This document shows, piece after piece, positions 25,446-37,195 of a stretch of DNA of 64,000 nucleotides (position 1 is the first letter of the stretch; each line of letters opens with the position of its first letter). The notes beneath the pieces were generated by a model that saw only the letters and a list, made by a program, of their open reading frames with translations, ran no database searches and was not told the DNA's origin. The stretch is taken from contig VXBA01005890.1 of the NCBI GenBank assembly GCA_013399895.1, positions 714,212 through 778,211 on the forward strand, given 5' to 3'. Made by a program: the position numbers and the translations under genes. Source of the stretch: Serilophus lunatus (Eukaryota > Chordata > Aves > Passeriformes > Eurylaimidae).

Positions 25446-25550
25446 AGTAGTCCAGTGGTTAGAATAGGAAACAGAGAGTCAGGACGGCCTGGCTCTGTTC
25501 CCACTTCACATACTGACTCACTTTGTGACCCTGGGACAAATCGCTTAAAC
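25446..25550 (+). repeat. MIR-like ancient core-SINE fragment
   Basis: AGTCCAGTGGTTAGAATAGG, GAGAGTCAGGAC, a GGCCTGGCTCTGTTCCCAC block, ACTGACTCACTTTGTGACC and CTGGGACAAATCGCTTAA follow the amniote MIR consensus in order, from the tRNA-like B-box region into the core. A CATCTCAGTTTGCCCAC segment at about 25668-25684 may be the MIR 3' part after an insertion. This is among the best preserved ancient SINEs in the window. It creates the spurious 120-codon minus-strand frame at 25235-25597. Confidence 0.7.
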
Positions 25551-25699
25551 TGGAATTTACAAGGGGGCTGACATGAACGGCTCCCAGGGAAAGCCAAGCA
25601 GAGCTGGGTGCCTGACTCCTTTATATCATTTAGAAAACTTCAAGAAAACTTCATGTCTCTGCTGTTTGCCATCTCAGTTTGCCCACATTAGTACAAGGA

Positions 25700-26465
25700 C
25701 AAGGTTTACAAAGCTATTTGGGTCCCCTGGCAGAAATTGTTCATTGAGGAAATTATAATCATGGCATAAATATGTAGTCTTTACCAACACATGTTGTTTG
25801 GTTGGTACAAGCAGATTAACAAATCATTGCCTTTGGTTCTTGAGAAGAGCAGTGCAATTTGCTTCTCTTCTACTAGGAGGATGAGTTTAAAAGGCTTAGA
25901 GATTGTCAAACCCATGTTTCCAAATGCAGTTTCCCTACAAACCAGCAGCTACAGGGCCTCCATAGCAGCTTGTCCTGTGGCAGCTTGTCTATACGGAGTC
26001 AAGAAGGCATGACTTCTTCTCTACTCCATCACTAGACTCAGTCTAGGATCCAACACTGTTCCTCCTCACCTCATCAAAACTGTTCACACAGTCAGACATT
26101 TCAGTCTGCATCTTTCCATCACCTGTCACCTTGCACTCTTCTCTTATCACCCTGCCTTGTTTTTATGTCTTACCAGGAGAAGCAAATGCTGGCACTAGCA
26201 AGGCTTTTACAGCAGCCACTAGAGCAATAAGGTATTGCTGATTTGCTGCTGGATGCATGACAACTAGAGTGTGAATACACTCATGCCAGAACTTACAAAA
26301 GTTAAATCAACCTACACTGCTGGAAAGGTGTCTGCAGACCTTGCTCCAGAGCAGCTTACATATCACCAGGGAACCATGATGTGAGGAGGCCCCTACTAAG
26401 CACTGAGTTTGAGTAGGAACACATCTACACTATTTTTTCCCTCTTAAAAAGCAAGCAAAATATAG
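25700..26465. other. Non-coding stretch, nothing recognised
   Basis: No repeat, exon or RNA gene could be supported. Confidence 0.6.
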
Positions 26466-26535
26466 TGATATGGGAGATTTTTACACACAGGGTGAATTTC
26501 TGATGTGGGAGATTTTTACACACAGGGTGAATTTC
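26466..26535 (+). repeat. 35-bp tandem duplication
   Basis: Two head-to-tail copies (26466-26500 and 26501-26535) share TGGGAGATTTTTACACACAG and GGTGAATTTC. They differ at a single base (A versus G in the fifth position). This is a young minisatellite-like duplication. Confidence 0.95.
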
Positions 26536-26882
26536 AACCAATGTTTTGGTTTGGAAACAGCAAATGAGAAAAGGCAACTCTTCAGATCAAAGTAAAATGT
26601 CATGTTTTAAAACTTACCTTCAAAGAGAAGTACTGGGTTTGAGATGGCTTCCTTTTTATATTGTTGGTATTTCTAAATTTCTATTAAAAATGTGAAAATG
26701 CTTTCAAGAATGGCTATTGTCTAATTGGAAACTGTGATTGTAATGAAATTTGTACAAATTGACCAGCTTCAATTGAAAATATACAATGGAGTCAGCTGAT
26801 TTGAGACTGAGCTTAGGTCTTCTTTAATTTGAGAATATAATTTTTCTAAAAACCCAAAACTTAGAGATGCACTTCACTTCTG

Positions 26883-26928
26883 TGAAGGCAGTGCAGTTAC
26901 TCCAGTTTACACCAGCACAGGGGTAAAC
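26883..26928. repeat. Possible ancient archosaur/turtle-type interspersed repeat
   Basis: GTGCAGTTACTCCAGTTTAC followed by ACCAGCACAGGGGTAA resembles the 'gagttactccagatttacaccagtgtaa' core of an old repeat that I recall as common in turtles and archosaurs. It is short and diverged, so the call is weak. Confidence 0.3.
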
Positions 26929-28205
26929 AGACAAGCTGGGAGATTGCCTACCTATGCCATCTGGTGCTCCTCTAGGTACATAAGATATCTCCCTAGTCTT
27001 GAGCAGTGATTCTGAAAAGATATGGGTCTCTTTTCAGGCTGCTGTCATACCTGCTCCCCCTGTGCTGATGTGTGGCTACCATGATAGGTCTAAGGGGCCA
27101 CTGGACACCATGTTTATGCCCACAGCCACTTGCTCCCCTATTCTGGAGTCTTGCCTGGCTCGAGAATAACATAGAAAGGTGTTGAGGTCTTCTCAGCAAT
27201 GGCTGGGAGATTGAGTGCATTTGCATACGTGACATTGTTCAGCCTTGAGAGACATGCAAAGAGAAAGGAAAGGAAAGCATTAAAGTGAACAGCAAAACAA
27301 ATGGAGACAAGGAAGCTTGGCTCAGCACTGAATCTCCTTCACATGAAGCCAGGCAGGAGCGCAGAAAGGGAGGGATAATGAGGTGCAGGGGGTGGAATTT
27401 GGCACTGAAATAATTTTTAGCTCACAGAGTCAATTTCCTTTTATCACTAGTAGCCTGGGTCATGGAGACTCAGAGGAAACTATCCCATTCCAAATGTTTG
27501 ATACTGAATGTATTTGTCTGCCTGCTACTTCCAGATGCGAGCGAATTCAGTTTGTGTATTTGTCTGATGACTCAATTTGGTCCCAATCTTCGCTCTCATA
27601 TACAAACCCAGGTTACAACCCAACCACAGCTTTCTGTTGCCCCAGCTGCTGACCCACACACTGCTGAACAGTCTCCTGGCACATGCTAGAGTAGCTTAGA
27701 GGTTGCTGTCATTTGCTTGAACACTTGGTATTTCCAAGGGGCTGATACCACACCTGGATCAAGTAGATACCAAACTGCCTTCAGATTCGCCCCTTTTTTC
27801 ATGACATTTGAATGGATATGGCAGCAAGCAACATCCCTCTGCCTTCCAATACCATTCCGACAACTCCTTCCCTCAGTCTCCTGCTGCCAGATAGGTCTGT
27901 TTTAGTGCAAGCTTGGAGAAACAGATCAATACAAATTTTCGGTACACCAAAGAGGATCTGACCTCATCTCAAGGGTTATTTTTTATAATCTCCACTTTCT
28001 CTGTTTACCCTGCCCAGCAGCGTTACTAGCCTCATGAACTCCTGACCAAAGGGAAGCTGAAGCTTACTCACACCCCCTGACGTTATCATGCCGCCTGTAT
28101 CACATGCCGCCCAACAGCTCACTCCTTTGACTTTGAAGAAGACTCAGATCAACTGGTATGAGGGAGGCAACTGGGACGATAAATTATTCGTGCTGCAGCT
28201 GTGAG
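26929..28205. other. Non-coding stretch, nothing recognised
   Basis: Short frames only. Two offset plus frames at 27383-27689 lack recognisable motifs. Confidence 0.55.
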
Positions 28206-28315
28206 GCAAAGAAGTTGAGAAAACTGTTGAGTACAAAGAAAGAAGGGGGAGACCGGGTGTACTCTCCAGATAAGATTAATTCAGAATTTTACAAATTCTA
28301 CAAATCTCTTGGTGC
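28206..28315 (+). pseudogene. Possible LINE-1-like ORF2 remnant
   Basis: Within an open frame (28158-28478) the translation includes AKKLRKLLS, KKEGG and SPDKINSEFYKFYKSLG. This resembles the segment between the endonuclease and reverse-transcriptase domains of L1-type ORF2 proteins. There a 'GKLLA...K' helix is followed by 'I...F..FY..LY'. The flanks do not clearly extend the match, and bird genomes carry few L1 copies, so this would be a rare, old remnant. The frame is too short to be functional. It could also be chance, and the assignment is tentative. Confidence 0.3.
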
Positions 28316-28319
28316 AATG

Positions 28320-28838
28320 AACTCAACTCCTCTGGCAAAGATTTCATGGAAAGGGAAACATTCTTTTTATTGGAATATATATATAAGTTTGCTGCTACTA
28401 TATTTGCTTGCTTGCAAATCACAGTGGGGCTTCCCCAGGGAGGAAAAAAGAGTTATCACAAGTGATGACAGTTTTTGAACAACACCTTTAAGACAAGATT
28501 TTTATAACAAAGGTAACAAGTAAATTAGGAAATGGGGCAACTTTATTACAAAAATTTTCAAATCCTTTGGTGTGTTGAGGGAGTTTGTTATGCTGTTGAC
28601 AACTTTCACAAATCCTTTTCCCCCTATATTTTATCTTGTATTTTATGGGTATCAGAGTTTGTGTATTTTTTTTTAAACTTGTTGTGTCTATTAAAACGAA
28701 GAGGTGGTTTATGACTGCTTTTTAATACCGGTGATGTAGTAACACACCAAGTAGCTCAGCAGAGCTGATTCTCTCCATACACCCTTTATTGTGTATTTGT
28801 GTGCATTTATTCTATTTCTCTTTACACAATTCCTGTGC
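28320..28838. other. Non-coding stretch, nothing recognised
   Basis: AT-rich, with no supported feature. A CCCTTTATTGTG (minus-strand AATAAAGGG) at about 28781 is an isolated poly(A)-like word. Confidence 0.55.
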
Positions 28839-28973
28839 CCAGAGAAGCTGTGGATACCGCCTTGGAACCGTTCAAGGCCAGGCTGGATGGGGCTCTGAGC
28901 AAACTGGTCTAGTGCAAGGTGTCCCTGCCCGTGGCAACAGAGCTGGGAACCAGATGATCTTTACGGCCCCTAC
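28839..28973 (+). mobile_element. CR1 LINE fragment, 3' end
   Basis: AAGCTGTGGATACCGCC, TTCAAGGCCAGGCTGGATGG, GAGCAAACTGGTCTAGTG and CAGATGATCTTTACGGCCCC match the CR1 3' UTR in plus orientation. It is 5'-truncated. It meets a reverse-orientation CR1 after only a few bases. Confidence 0.85.
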
Positions 28974-28979
28974 GTATCC

Positions 28980-29120
28980 AAAGCACTCACAGGATCACCA
29001 AGTCCAACCCTGAGTCCCGCACAGGACCATCCCCAGGAGTCACGCCATGCGCTTAGTTAGGAGTGGTGTCCAAATGCTTCCTGAAGTCTGTCAGGCTTGG
29101 TGCTCTGTGAATCTAAGATC
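28980..29120 (-). mobile_element. CR1 LINE fragment, 3' end, reverse orientation
   Basis: CACAGGATCACCAAGTCCAA, GCACAGGACCATCCCCAGGA, GTCACGCCATGCGC, CCAAATGCTTCCTGAAG and TCTGTCAGGCTTGGTGCT follow the reverse complement of a CR1 3' UTR. It belongs to the same subfamily type as the fragment at 3703-3850, and the two CR1 fragments here have facing 3' ends. Confidence 0.85.
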
Positions 29121-29149
29121 GTACGTCACGACCATGCCCTACCTGTGCC

Positions 29150-29745
29150 CACAGGCAGGATGCAATGAGAACATGCGCGTCCGGCGCAGATGTTTCCCAC
29201 CAAGCCGTTCCGACCTCACCGCAGTCTGTCTTACAGTCCGGAAGAAAGTGGGCAGGACCTGCAGTTTCCAACCTGCGGTGGCGGGTGAATTTGAAACGCG
29301 GTTTTTAAACGAGGTTCTCCGCCGGCGCGACGCCCCCGGCCTGTGTCGGGCGGGCAGCAGCGGCCGCCAGGGGGACGCGGGGCAGCGGGGCCGGGCCGGG
29401 CCGGGCCGGCAGATACCGCCCGCGTAGTGCCGTGCCAGGCAGAGCCCTCCCCAGTGCCCGGACCCGCCGGCTCCTCAGCCCCCGGGCGGCTCCGCCCGGC
29501 CCGCCAGCGCCCCGCCCGCACCTTGCTCCCGAACTGACCCCGGCCGCCGCTTCATGAGCTCGGCACCCAGCCCCCGGGGATGCGGTGTGGGGTCCTCGGG
29601 AGGCCCCCGAGACAGAAGCAAGAGGCTGGGAAGGTGCGCGCTGACCTCCCGCCCGCTTCCTGGCCTCCCGCCCGCCGCACCCGGGGGTCGAGCCGAGCGT
29701 CTCAGCACCCCCAGCGCCAGCCCCGACGGCGAGCTCCAGTTACCA
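29150..29745. promoter_or_regulatory. CpG island, candidate promoter
   Basis: Sequence composition changes abruptly from AT-rich to very GC-rich with dense CpG, including GCCGGCGCGACG, GGCGGGCAGCAGCGGCCGCC and four GGGCC pentamers at 29386-29409. GC boxes of the CCGCCC type occur repeatedly at 29490-29520 and 29650-29670. No LTR termini bound it, unlike the GC-rich blocks at 10-12 and 58-60 kb, so it is more likely a host promoter or first exon. The direction is not clear from the sequence. Frames inside it are GC-rich chance frames. Confidence 0.55.
29362..29380. promoter_or_regulatory. CTCF-like site in the 29-kb CpG island
   Basis: CCGCCAGGGGGACG fits the CTCF core (CC-N-C-N-AGGGGG) apart from a final A in place of the usual C. 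Its place inside a CpG island makes it a plausible insulator site. Confidence 0.35.
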
Positions 29746-29769
29746 ATGGGTCAGATTGAAAAACTTTAG

Positions 29770-30339
29770 TATTTCTCCCAGGTAAAATAAAACACCAGCT
29801 CCTCCCTTCCCAAGAAAAGTATTTTTATTGAGTCCTATTCCACGTCAGTATGAGGACACTAGCAGCACTGTACAAAGAAGTCCCTAATATATCAGCCCGT
29901 CAAGTAGTCTAAACAGCTACCCTGGAAACTTTCCAGCCTTGCCCAGTCAATGACCACAGACCTATTTGGAGAGGAATCACTAGCAGTGGCAGTACTATAA
30001 TCCTGCCTTCCTGTTCCTGCAGGAGAAATGTACATGCTAGAGGCCTTGTGACATGCACTGTTGGGAGGTTAAGTGAGTGTTTAACACGGGGTTATCCCAC
30101 TCGGAGAACCCATGACACAAGGCAGAGTTGGGTTTTATGGCTTCAAAGTATCACAGCTATGTCACAGTCCTAGAAAATTTCTCCAGCTCTTAAGAAATTG
30201 CACTCAGTTGATTAATCAGTATGGAGTTTATAAATAATGAGTTTAATATGTATCTTAATAAGACTCTTCCATTTATGTCTTCTTCATGGGAATCTTAGGA
30301 CTTTAGATTGCAAGGGAGGAATTATAACAGCAAAGACCT
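29770..30339. other. Non-coding stretch, nothing recognised
   Basis: Abrupt return to AT-rich sequence after the CpG island, with no supported feature. Confidence 0.6.
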
Positions 30340-30458
30340 AAGCCTGCGTCTCAGTTTCCTTATGGATACATAGGGGATAAATCTGCAATACTCATCTTCC
30401 TAACAGATTTATGAGACAAAAGGTATGAATTTGGCAAATGTACTTGTATTTTCAGAAA
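30340..30458 (+). repeat. MIR-like ancient core-SINE fragment, 3' half
   Basis: CTCAGTTTCCTTATGGATAC, AGGGGATAAATCTGC, CTTCCTAACAGATTTATGAG and GGCAAATGTACTTG follow the 3' half of MIR in order ('cctcagtttcctcatctgtaaaatggggataat...gttgtgagga...aaatg'). Confidence 0.6.
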
Positions 30459-31205
30459 GTGGTAAAGTAGTAAAGAAGTACTCCAGAAAAATCTTCTGTA
30501 AAACATTGTACTTTATATACCTCATTTAATTTAAGATGACAAGTTTTGCATATGTCATCATATTTAATCAGCATACATCACCTATCCTGAAATGTGAAGT
30601 GGCATAAACAGCAACTTTTCCCTAACTGTTATCATATAGATATTGGAAGTAATAATACAACTAGATTAATTTGTTTTACAAGGCATTTAGTACTGATAAA
30701 AACAAAGAATAAGAAAGGTTTTGGATAAAGCTATAAAATGACCGTCAGCAATTAGCAAACCTTCCATTTTTGGAAGCTACTATGCATATACATTATAGCC
30801 TTAATGATTATTTGTGTCCAGGTATCTAGACTTGAGAATTAGATTAACCAGTGTCTTGTGTTCTTTTCTTTTGTGTTTGAAAGCATGTGTGCATGTGCAA
30901 ACACATGTCCCCATGTATGTGAGGCACTAACACTGAAATGGTATCCGAAGCTTTTAGTGAGGAGGACAAGTTCCACAGACAAGCTTTACATTTTGCTATG
31001 CTTGTCACATGGCCTCTGATCTTTCTTATCTTAGACAGAAAGAATTCACTGGCCTGGGCTATGTCTAGTTCCCATGAAAATGAGTCCTTTCATGTACACC
31101 TTCTGGCTTCTGCTCACACATTTTGGAATGAATTCTTCCCCACAGAAATGCTAAGAATCACGTGAATGCATCAAAAGGCTGGAGGTACCCCTCATTTGGA
31201 ACAAT
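30459..31205. other. Non-coding stretch, nothing recognised
   Basis: AT-rich, with an octamer-like word TTTTGCATATG at about 30544. No gene or repeat is supported. Confidence 0.6.
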
Positions 31206-31625
31206 ATAGAACCATACAAGTAGTCTGGGTTTGAAGGGATCTTTAAAGGCCATCTAGTCCAAACCTCTGCAATAAGCAGGGACAGCTTCAACTAGATCAG
31301 GTTGCTCACAGCGCACTCCAGCCTGACTTTGAATGTTTCCATCCAACACTTCTCTGGGCAAACTGTGCCAGCTTTTAACCATTCTCATTGTGAAAAATGT
31401 CTTCTTATACCTAGTCTGGATCTACTCTCTTTTAGTTTAAAACAATCACCTTGCCCTACCAGAACAGGCTTTACTAAAAACTTTCTTCCCATCTGTCTTA
31501 TAAGCCCCTTTTAGGTACTGGAAAGCTGCTCTAAGGTCTCCCTGGAGGCTTCTCTTCCTCAGGCTGAGCAACCCCAAATCTCCCAATCTGTTATCACAGG
31601 ATGATGCTCCGTCCCTCTGATAATT
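31206..31625 (-). mobile_element. CR1 LINE fragment, longer 3' portion
   Basis: Starts AGAACCATACAAGTAG, then TTGAAGGGATCTTTAAAGG, CCATCTAGTCCAAACC and AACTAGATCAGGTTGCTCA. It continues through the CATCCAACACTTCTCTGGG and GGCTGAGCAACCCCAAATCT blocks. This is the reverse complement of about 420 bp of CR1, reaching into the end of the reverse-transcriptase coding part (TCCCTGGAGGCTTCTCTTCC). The reading frame is broken. Confidence 0.9.
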
Positions 31626-34600
31626 TTTATATGTAGCAGATAGTCAGGATTTTGGCACTTCTTTTTTTAACAGAAGTTTTTTTAATGACATCTAGCCCTG
31701 TATCAGAACAATATCTACTGAAATTCGACAACGTTAACTTGCAGCAGACTCACTTCATCCCATATGAAGTAAAGATAACAGAGACCTTCCTGGTTCCTAC
31801 TGCTTGGCTGAAAATATTGTATCCATTATTTCTCTACCCTCTCTAGACTGTATGTCTAGACTTACACAGGAGAAAATCCCTTTTTGAATGTATTGGACAG
31901 CAAAATGAAATTTGGCCAAAAATGCTCAATGTAATCAATATCTTGACACTTCACTAGGATTGTCACAAAGCCTCTAATTTCATCACCCCACAATGAATGT
32001 GGTTGCAGTAAGTTTTCTTAATACCCAATAAAATTCTTTTACAGACACAAAAAAGCTCTCTTCCCCCTGGCCGATACCAGGAATTTGTGGGTAGGGCTTT
32101 GCAGACTTGCAATATTTAAATGAAGCTTATAGACAAAACAAAATATATGTTACAAACTTCTAATAACATGGTCAAAAACCACATGACTCCTCTAAAAGAC
32201 AATCATGAAATTTAAACGGCAAAATAAGGTGCTTAATTGAGGATGGAGTCATAGGGAGATACCTTATTATATATAACTACTTGTAGAACACCTGAATACT
32301 TTCAACACAACATCTCATGTCTTTAAATAGTTGCATTTCTCCAAAGAGCAGCATAGATTAGCAAACAGATTAGTGCGTTTACTAACACACCAGCTTTACA
32401 ACAAAGTGTTCTCTGAAGTCAGTGGACTTGCTTTTCATGCCACCCTCTTTTTCATTAAATGGTAGATATGTGATCCAGAGTCGTATAATTTTACCTGAAC
32501 AAAAACATGAGAATTTGAACCAATTTTTTTTTAAGTATTAACTGTGGGTTTTATGTTTGCCCTTTCATTCCTCCTTCTTTCTTTCTCAGCATCTTTTCTT
32601 ACATCCTTAGTAAAGGAAAAAAAAAATGTTAAATGACCTTAATAAAAATGAACCCAGGTTCAGAACTTTCCTAACAGACTAATTCCAGTTAGTGACTTCA
32701 TGGTAATTTGTAAGGAGCTGTAGCACAACCAATAGGAGCCTTCCTTCATGCATATACACACACCATTCTTCCCATGCCTGCTCTGCCTACTTCTTACTGG
32801 TGAGCCCAAAGCTTTGTCCTTCCAATGCTCTGCTCAGGAAACTGCATTTTACAATTATATAACTATTTCCTTTGCCTTACAGGAAATGGACTATCAACCA
32901 CAGATATCCTGGCAAAATCCATGAGAAGGTGTACACTAGAAGTAAAAAAAAAAAAAGTCTTCAGAAAAATATTATGTATTTTCCTCATGATGACTTCTGC
33001 AAGCCAGCAAAAGAGTTCTCCAGCTGGGTATTTGTCGGAGCTTTGCTGCTATGGCTTTACTGAGAAGTCTCTACAGCCAATTCTAGCCCTAGTTTAACAC
33101 TGTACTTATTCAAAGGCTTCCCAGCCATTCATCCTCCTGATGCTATGGGGATACCGGGAGTTCAGCAGCATTACTTATGTAGTGCAATTTGAGACAGGAG
33201 AGAAGGAGGACAAGCTGCCCAAGATCTGCAGACAGCCCATGGCAAAGCCCAAAGTAGATCCACTCCCAGGTTTCTGCTTGCTCTTTCAGACCTCTCTTTT
33301 CTTTGGCACACTCACAAACTCATCCTGTGGTTTGTGAACCTTAATAAACCTATCAATAAAGCTTGTCTGGGTATTGCATTGGTAAAGAAATTTGAAACCA
33401 AGACAAGGCTTTGCATTAGTGTATGCTGCACTGCGAAAATTTCACATGCCTGTTTTTCACTCAACTTGTTGAGCCATAATAGTAAAGCACAGTGGGCTAG
33501 AAAACTACATATCTTACTGAACAGCCCAGTTTATAAGAAGAAGATGGTGAGAGTGGCGGATATGGAAAATGGGTTTTCAAGAATTTATGGCAGTTACCAC
33601 TTCCTTTGGGAATCCACATTCCTTGCAAAATCTATTCCTCTTCCCATCCATACATTCCCTTTGTTTTTACTGCTGTGGTCCTGTGTATCTAATAATTTGG
33701 CACTATGTATTTTTAACAGACTCTTCATGTGCAGTTTGAATTGCTCATAAAATCCTGTTTTCCACAACCTGTATGAAGAAATATAGAGTAACTAGGTTAA
33801 CTGAAATGAAAGGAAAACAATTTTAAGTCTTCCATAAAATTTTAAACAAGAAAGGATAAAGGTCTCAAATAATAGCAGTTTTAATATGTCTGTGCTACTG
33901 CACTCTTGAAAACATTTTGCAAGTCAGCTGTGAAAATGTGCAGTCTGAGACATGTTTGGTGCTTGCACCAAGACAACCAGCCTGTTAATTTTCACCCCAA
34001 ATGTCAACATACACTGCAAAAAGTGTACAGCCCATGCAAACTCTTATTCAGCACAGTATTCCTTATTTATTTCCTTGAGGCTTTTTACTGCTACCACTCA
34101 AGCCTATAGATTATTAGATTAGCAGGAGCAGAGTTAAGACTTGTAAATGAGACCAGGGCCTATGCTGCTGTTCTGAAGAAACAACATGAAAGTACTTTCT
34201 CTCCACAGACCATTTGTGTTGTGTTTTAAGGAATAAAACCCACTGTCAAACTGCCATTTAAAATTTTATTGTGTCTACCCAATAAATGCAAGGTAAGTCA
34301 TCTGCCTCAGTCACAGACTTGCTGTAGTTTTAATTTTTTCAGTGCAGTGAAGGTGGTAAGCAGACATCCGCTTTCAAATACAATTGTGCTGACCAAAGAA
34401 TCCACCATCTCTGCCTGCTTCACACTTCCCACCATCTGTTTAGCACTCCCCAGCTCTGCCAGCGGAAGGACTTGTTGGAGAGTTCAGGCAACCCACTGCA
34501 GACAACAGATGCTGGCAGGGCCCAATCAATTTCCAGCAGCCATCTGACTTGAATGAGACTCTTTGTATCCCACTGCTGTTCTCTTTTGTCTAGCTATCTT

Positions 34601-34710
34601 GGTTGATCTTAAAAAATAAACCAACCAAACCAAAATCCCCACACCACTTCACCCTACAGAGCACTGCTTATTCACTGCTACAGCAATATTACATACAGGA
34701 GGTAGGTAAG
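31626..34710. other. Long non-coding stretch without recognised genes
   Basis: AT-rich sequence. Two AATAAA words on the plus strand (33343-33348 and 33355-33360) sit close together but have no recognisable transcript upstream. A 138-codon plus frame at 33334-33750 overlaps them and looks like chance. Confidence 0.5.
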
Positions 34711-34711
34711 C

Positions 34712-34742
<31 letters not shown>

Positions 34743-34750
34743 TAGATGAT

Positions 34751-34826
<76 letters not shown>
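34711..34826 (+). repeat. Compound (GACA)n-(GATA)n microsatellite
   Basis: About 7 CAGA/GACA units (34711-34740) lead through an irregular GATGATGATA joint into about 19 GATA units (to 34826). GATA/GACA arrays are the simple repeats first described as Bkm in snakes. The repeat alone explains the long open frames of repeated Leu-Ser-Ile-Tyr on the other strand. Confidence 0.97.
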
Positions 34827-37114
34827 TGTTTTGTTTTTTAAAAACACAGACATAAAACAAAAGGTACCACACACACAAGTAAACCCATTTCCTCACACTG
34901 TAGACTCTTTATCTCCATCTAAACATCCCAGAACAGGTTGGGACACACAAACTTTTCTTTCTAAGAAAGAGTGGCCATTTTCTCTATCTCTTATTTTTCA
35001 ATTTACTGAAGAATTCATTTTCCATTGTTTCTTCAGAATACAGCCAATGGAATAGGAAGAAATGTCTTACTATCAGAGGGAGTCAAGATAATCACTGGAG
35101 ATGTGTTTATGTGTGTTGTGATGATTCTGGCATGAAATCCATTGATCTGACCACCCCTTTTGTCCTGTTTTCTTTCTTCTTGACATAAATCATGTATGGT
35201 TAGCACATTTTATTTCATATTCCTTCCTCCCTTGTTCTATCTCCTTCCTTTTACAAACACAGTAGTTATGGAAAGATATTTACCATCCATATCCATGTTT
35301 CCTGGTAATTTTTACTAATTTGAGATCTTTCTTTGACAGATTGTTTTTGATGGGCATCTTCCAGGTAACCCTGAAGCATCTAAACCAAACTGAATATTTT
35401 GCTGCATAAAATGAAAACCACAATCAACAGCAGTGGGAGATCCTAGCAGCCCAGAAGGTCAGATAATTTTTTTCTTAAATCTTACCAACTTTCTGAGCCA
35501 GAGCCATATTTTTATTTTCTAAGGATATCTGTAACACTAGAATCGGTTTAACTCCAAGCATTCAGTCAGTGCACAATCCCCACTCTTGCTAGTGAAAAGA
35601 CCTCTGAAACAACATTTTCTGTAAAAGATAATGAATGCTGTTATTACAAGGCTTTTTTTTTTGGAAATGGTAGCATTTACCACAACAAATTTTAAGTGTA
35701 TTTCTTTTTTTCTTACAAAAAATAACAGTCCTACATAAGTTCACCTATCATACACATAGATTATGACTCTCAATTTTGTTTGTATTATGATTTGAGTGTG
35801 ATTTTTATGATTCATAATATCAGAGCTGACTGCAATGTAGAGGGACATAAGAGGGTCTTCTAAATCCTTATAAATATGCTGAAAGTTTCTTTTGTCTAAC
35901 ACACCTGCAAACTTTTTGATTAGATAAAGACCTAAGAAAACTCTTCTGGTGGAGAAGATGGCAATCAAATGTGGAAATCTTCATTGTATAGAGCACCCTG
36001 GAGTTTGTTAAATATCTGCAGATCTTCTTATGTAAGTGGCAATGTTTATTCTTGCAAGGGAATTCCAAGATAGCCTGGCTTCTTTGGGGTTTAATCTCAG
36101 CCTTTTTTTGTTTCTCTGATTAGTTGGAAACTGTAGCAGGTCACCCTGTCTCTTTGAAGAATGAAGGGTCTCATTCCAGGGTGAGGCCCAACGAATTTGT
36201 GAATGAATGAAAAGTTAATTGTGAAAAAGTGTAGAGCATACTTCAGTCATAGTTAATTTAAGCAAAGCTGATAAGTTAGTAAATAGAAACACCAGTGTAT
36301 TCTTTAAAGTAGAATTTTTGCTCTTACTGATATCTTAGGTGCTGTTTCTCAGACCTTTTAAAGATTGGTGTTTGTCATAGACACTTTATTATCTAATCTT
36401 CTTGCCCAAGGAGAGATTCTGTGGCATTGAGTAATTACAAATAGATTGAGCTCTGTTGGAAAGTGCATTTACAAAAATAAAAGGAAAGCTCATGCACTGT
36501 AAACGTGATATTTTTTTTACTTTATCTTCTTAAAAGGATAATTATGTAAGTTTGTTTTTTTTAACCAGCAAACACTGTGGAAAAGAATATGAATGACAGA
36601 TGTCTTAATTTTTTAAGAAGGTGAATGAAATCGTTGAATCATTTGGGGTTTTTGTTTTACTTGAAACGTCTTTAGTAATCACTTCAGAATTGTGGTAAAA
36701 TACAAAAATGGAGTAATGGCCTAAAAAAGCCATCTATTCAATTTAAAACTGTTATATTAAAACTGAAAACAAAATGAAGAAAGCTTATCTGCAAGCAAAT
36801 GAAAGGTACTCTTCATGTGTAGAAACGTTGAAAAGAAAGCTGTGTTTTGCTAGAGGAAAGCTGTTTAAGGAAAAGGCATAACTGCTCACAGATATGACAG
36901 TGATGAAAAAAAATCAAGGACCATAGCCAGCAGCTTTTAAAGCTTCTATGGCAACATTTTTTAGGAGTCAGAGAAGTCACAGCAAACAGCTGGCGATGGA
37001 ATCAGACATTTCTTCAATTTTCAATATGCTTTGGACTTAAAGAGGATTTGCTGCCCACACACCTCGGGGTACCTTAACATCACTAATGAATTTAGTCTCC
37101 TACAGTCCTTGAAG
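34827..37114. other. Long non-coding stretch, nothing recognised
   Basis: AT-rich sequence with T runs near 35650 and 36510. No repeat family, exon or RNA gene is supported. Confidence 0.55.
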
Positions 37115-37195
37115 GTGAGTGCTATCCTCACTTGTTAGATTGGGAAAATGGAGCAGGAAAAGGTAAAATGATTTGCCATGCATCATGCAAGAAGA
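37115..37195 (-). repeat. MIR-like ancient core-SINE fragment
   Basis: TTGTTAGATTGGGAAAATGG, GCAGGAAAAGGTAAAATGAT and TTGCCATGCATCATGCAAG parallel the reverse complement of MIR ('ttttacagatgaggaaactgaggc...gttaagtgacttgcccaaggtcacacag'). Confidence 0.45.

Noticed and set aside
33334..33750. 138-codon plus frame
   Set aside because: No recognisable domain. It starts on AATAAA-rich sequence and looks random.
34678..34896. Leu-Ser-Ile-Tyr repeat protein
   Set aside because: A direct translation of the GATA microsatellite.
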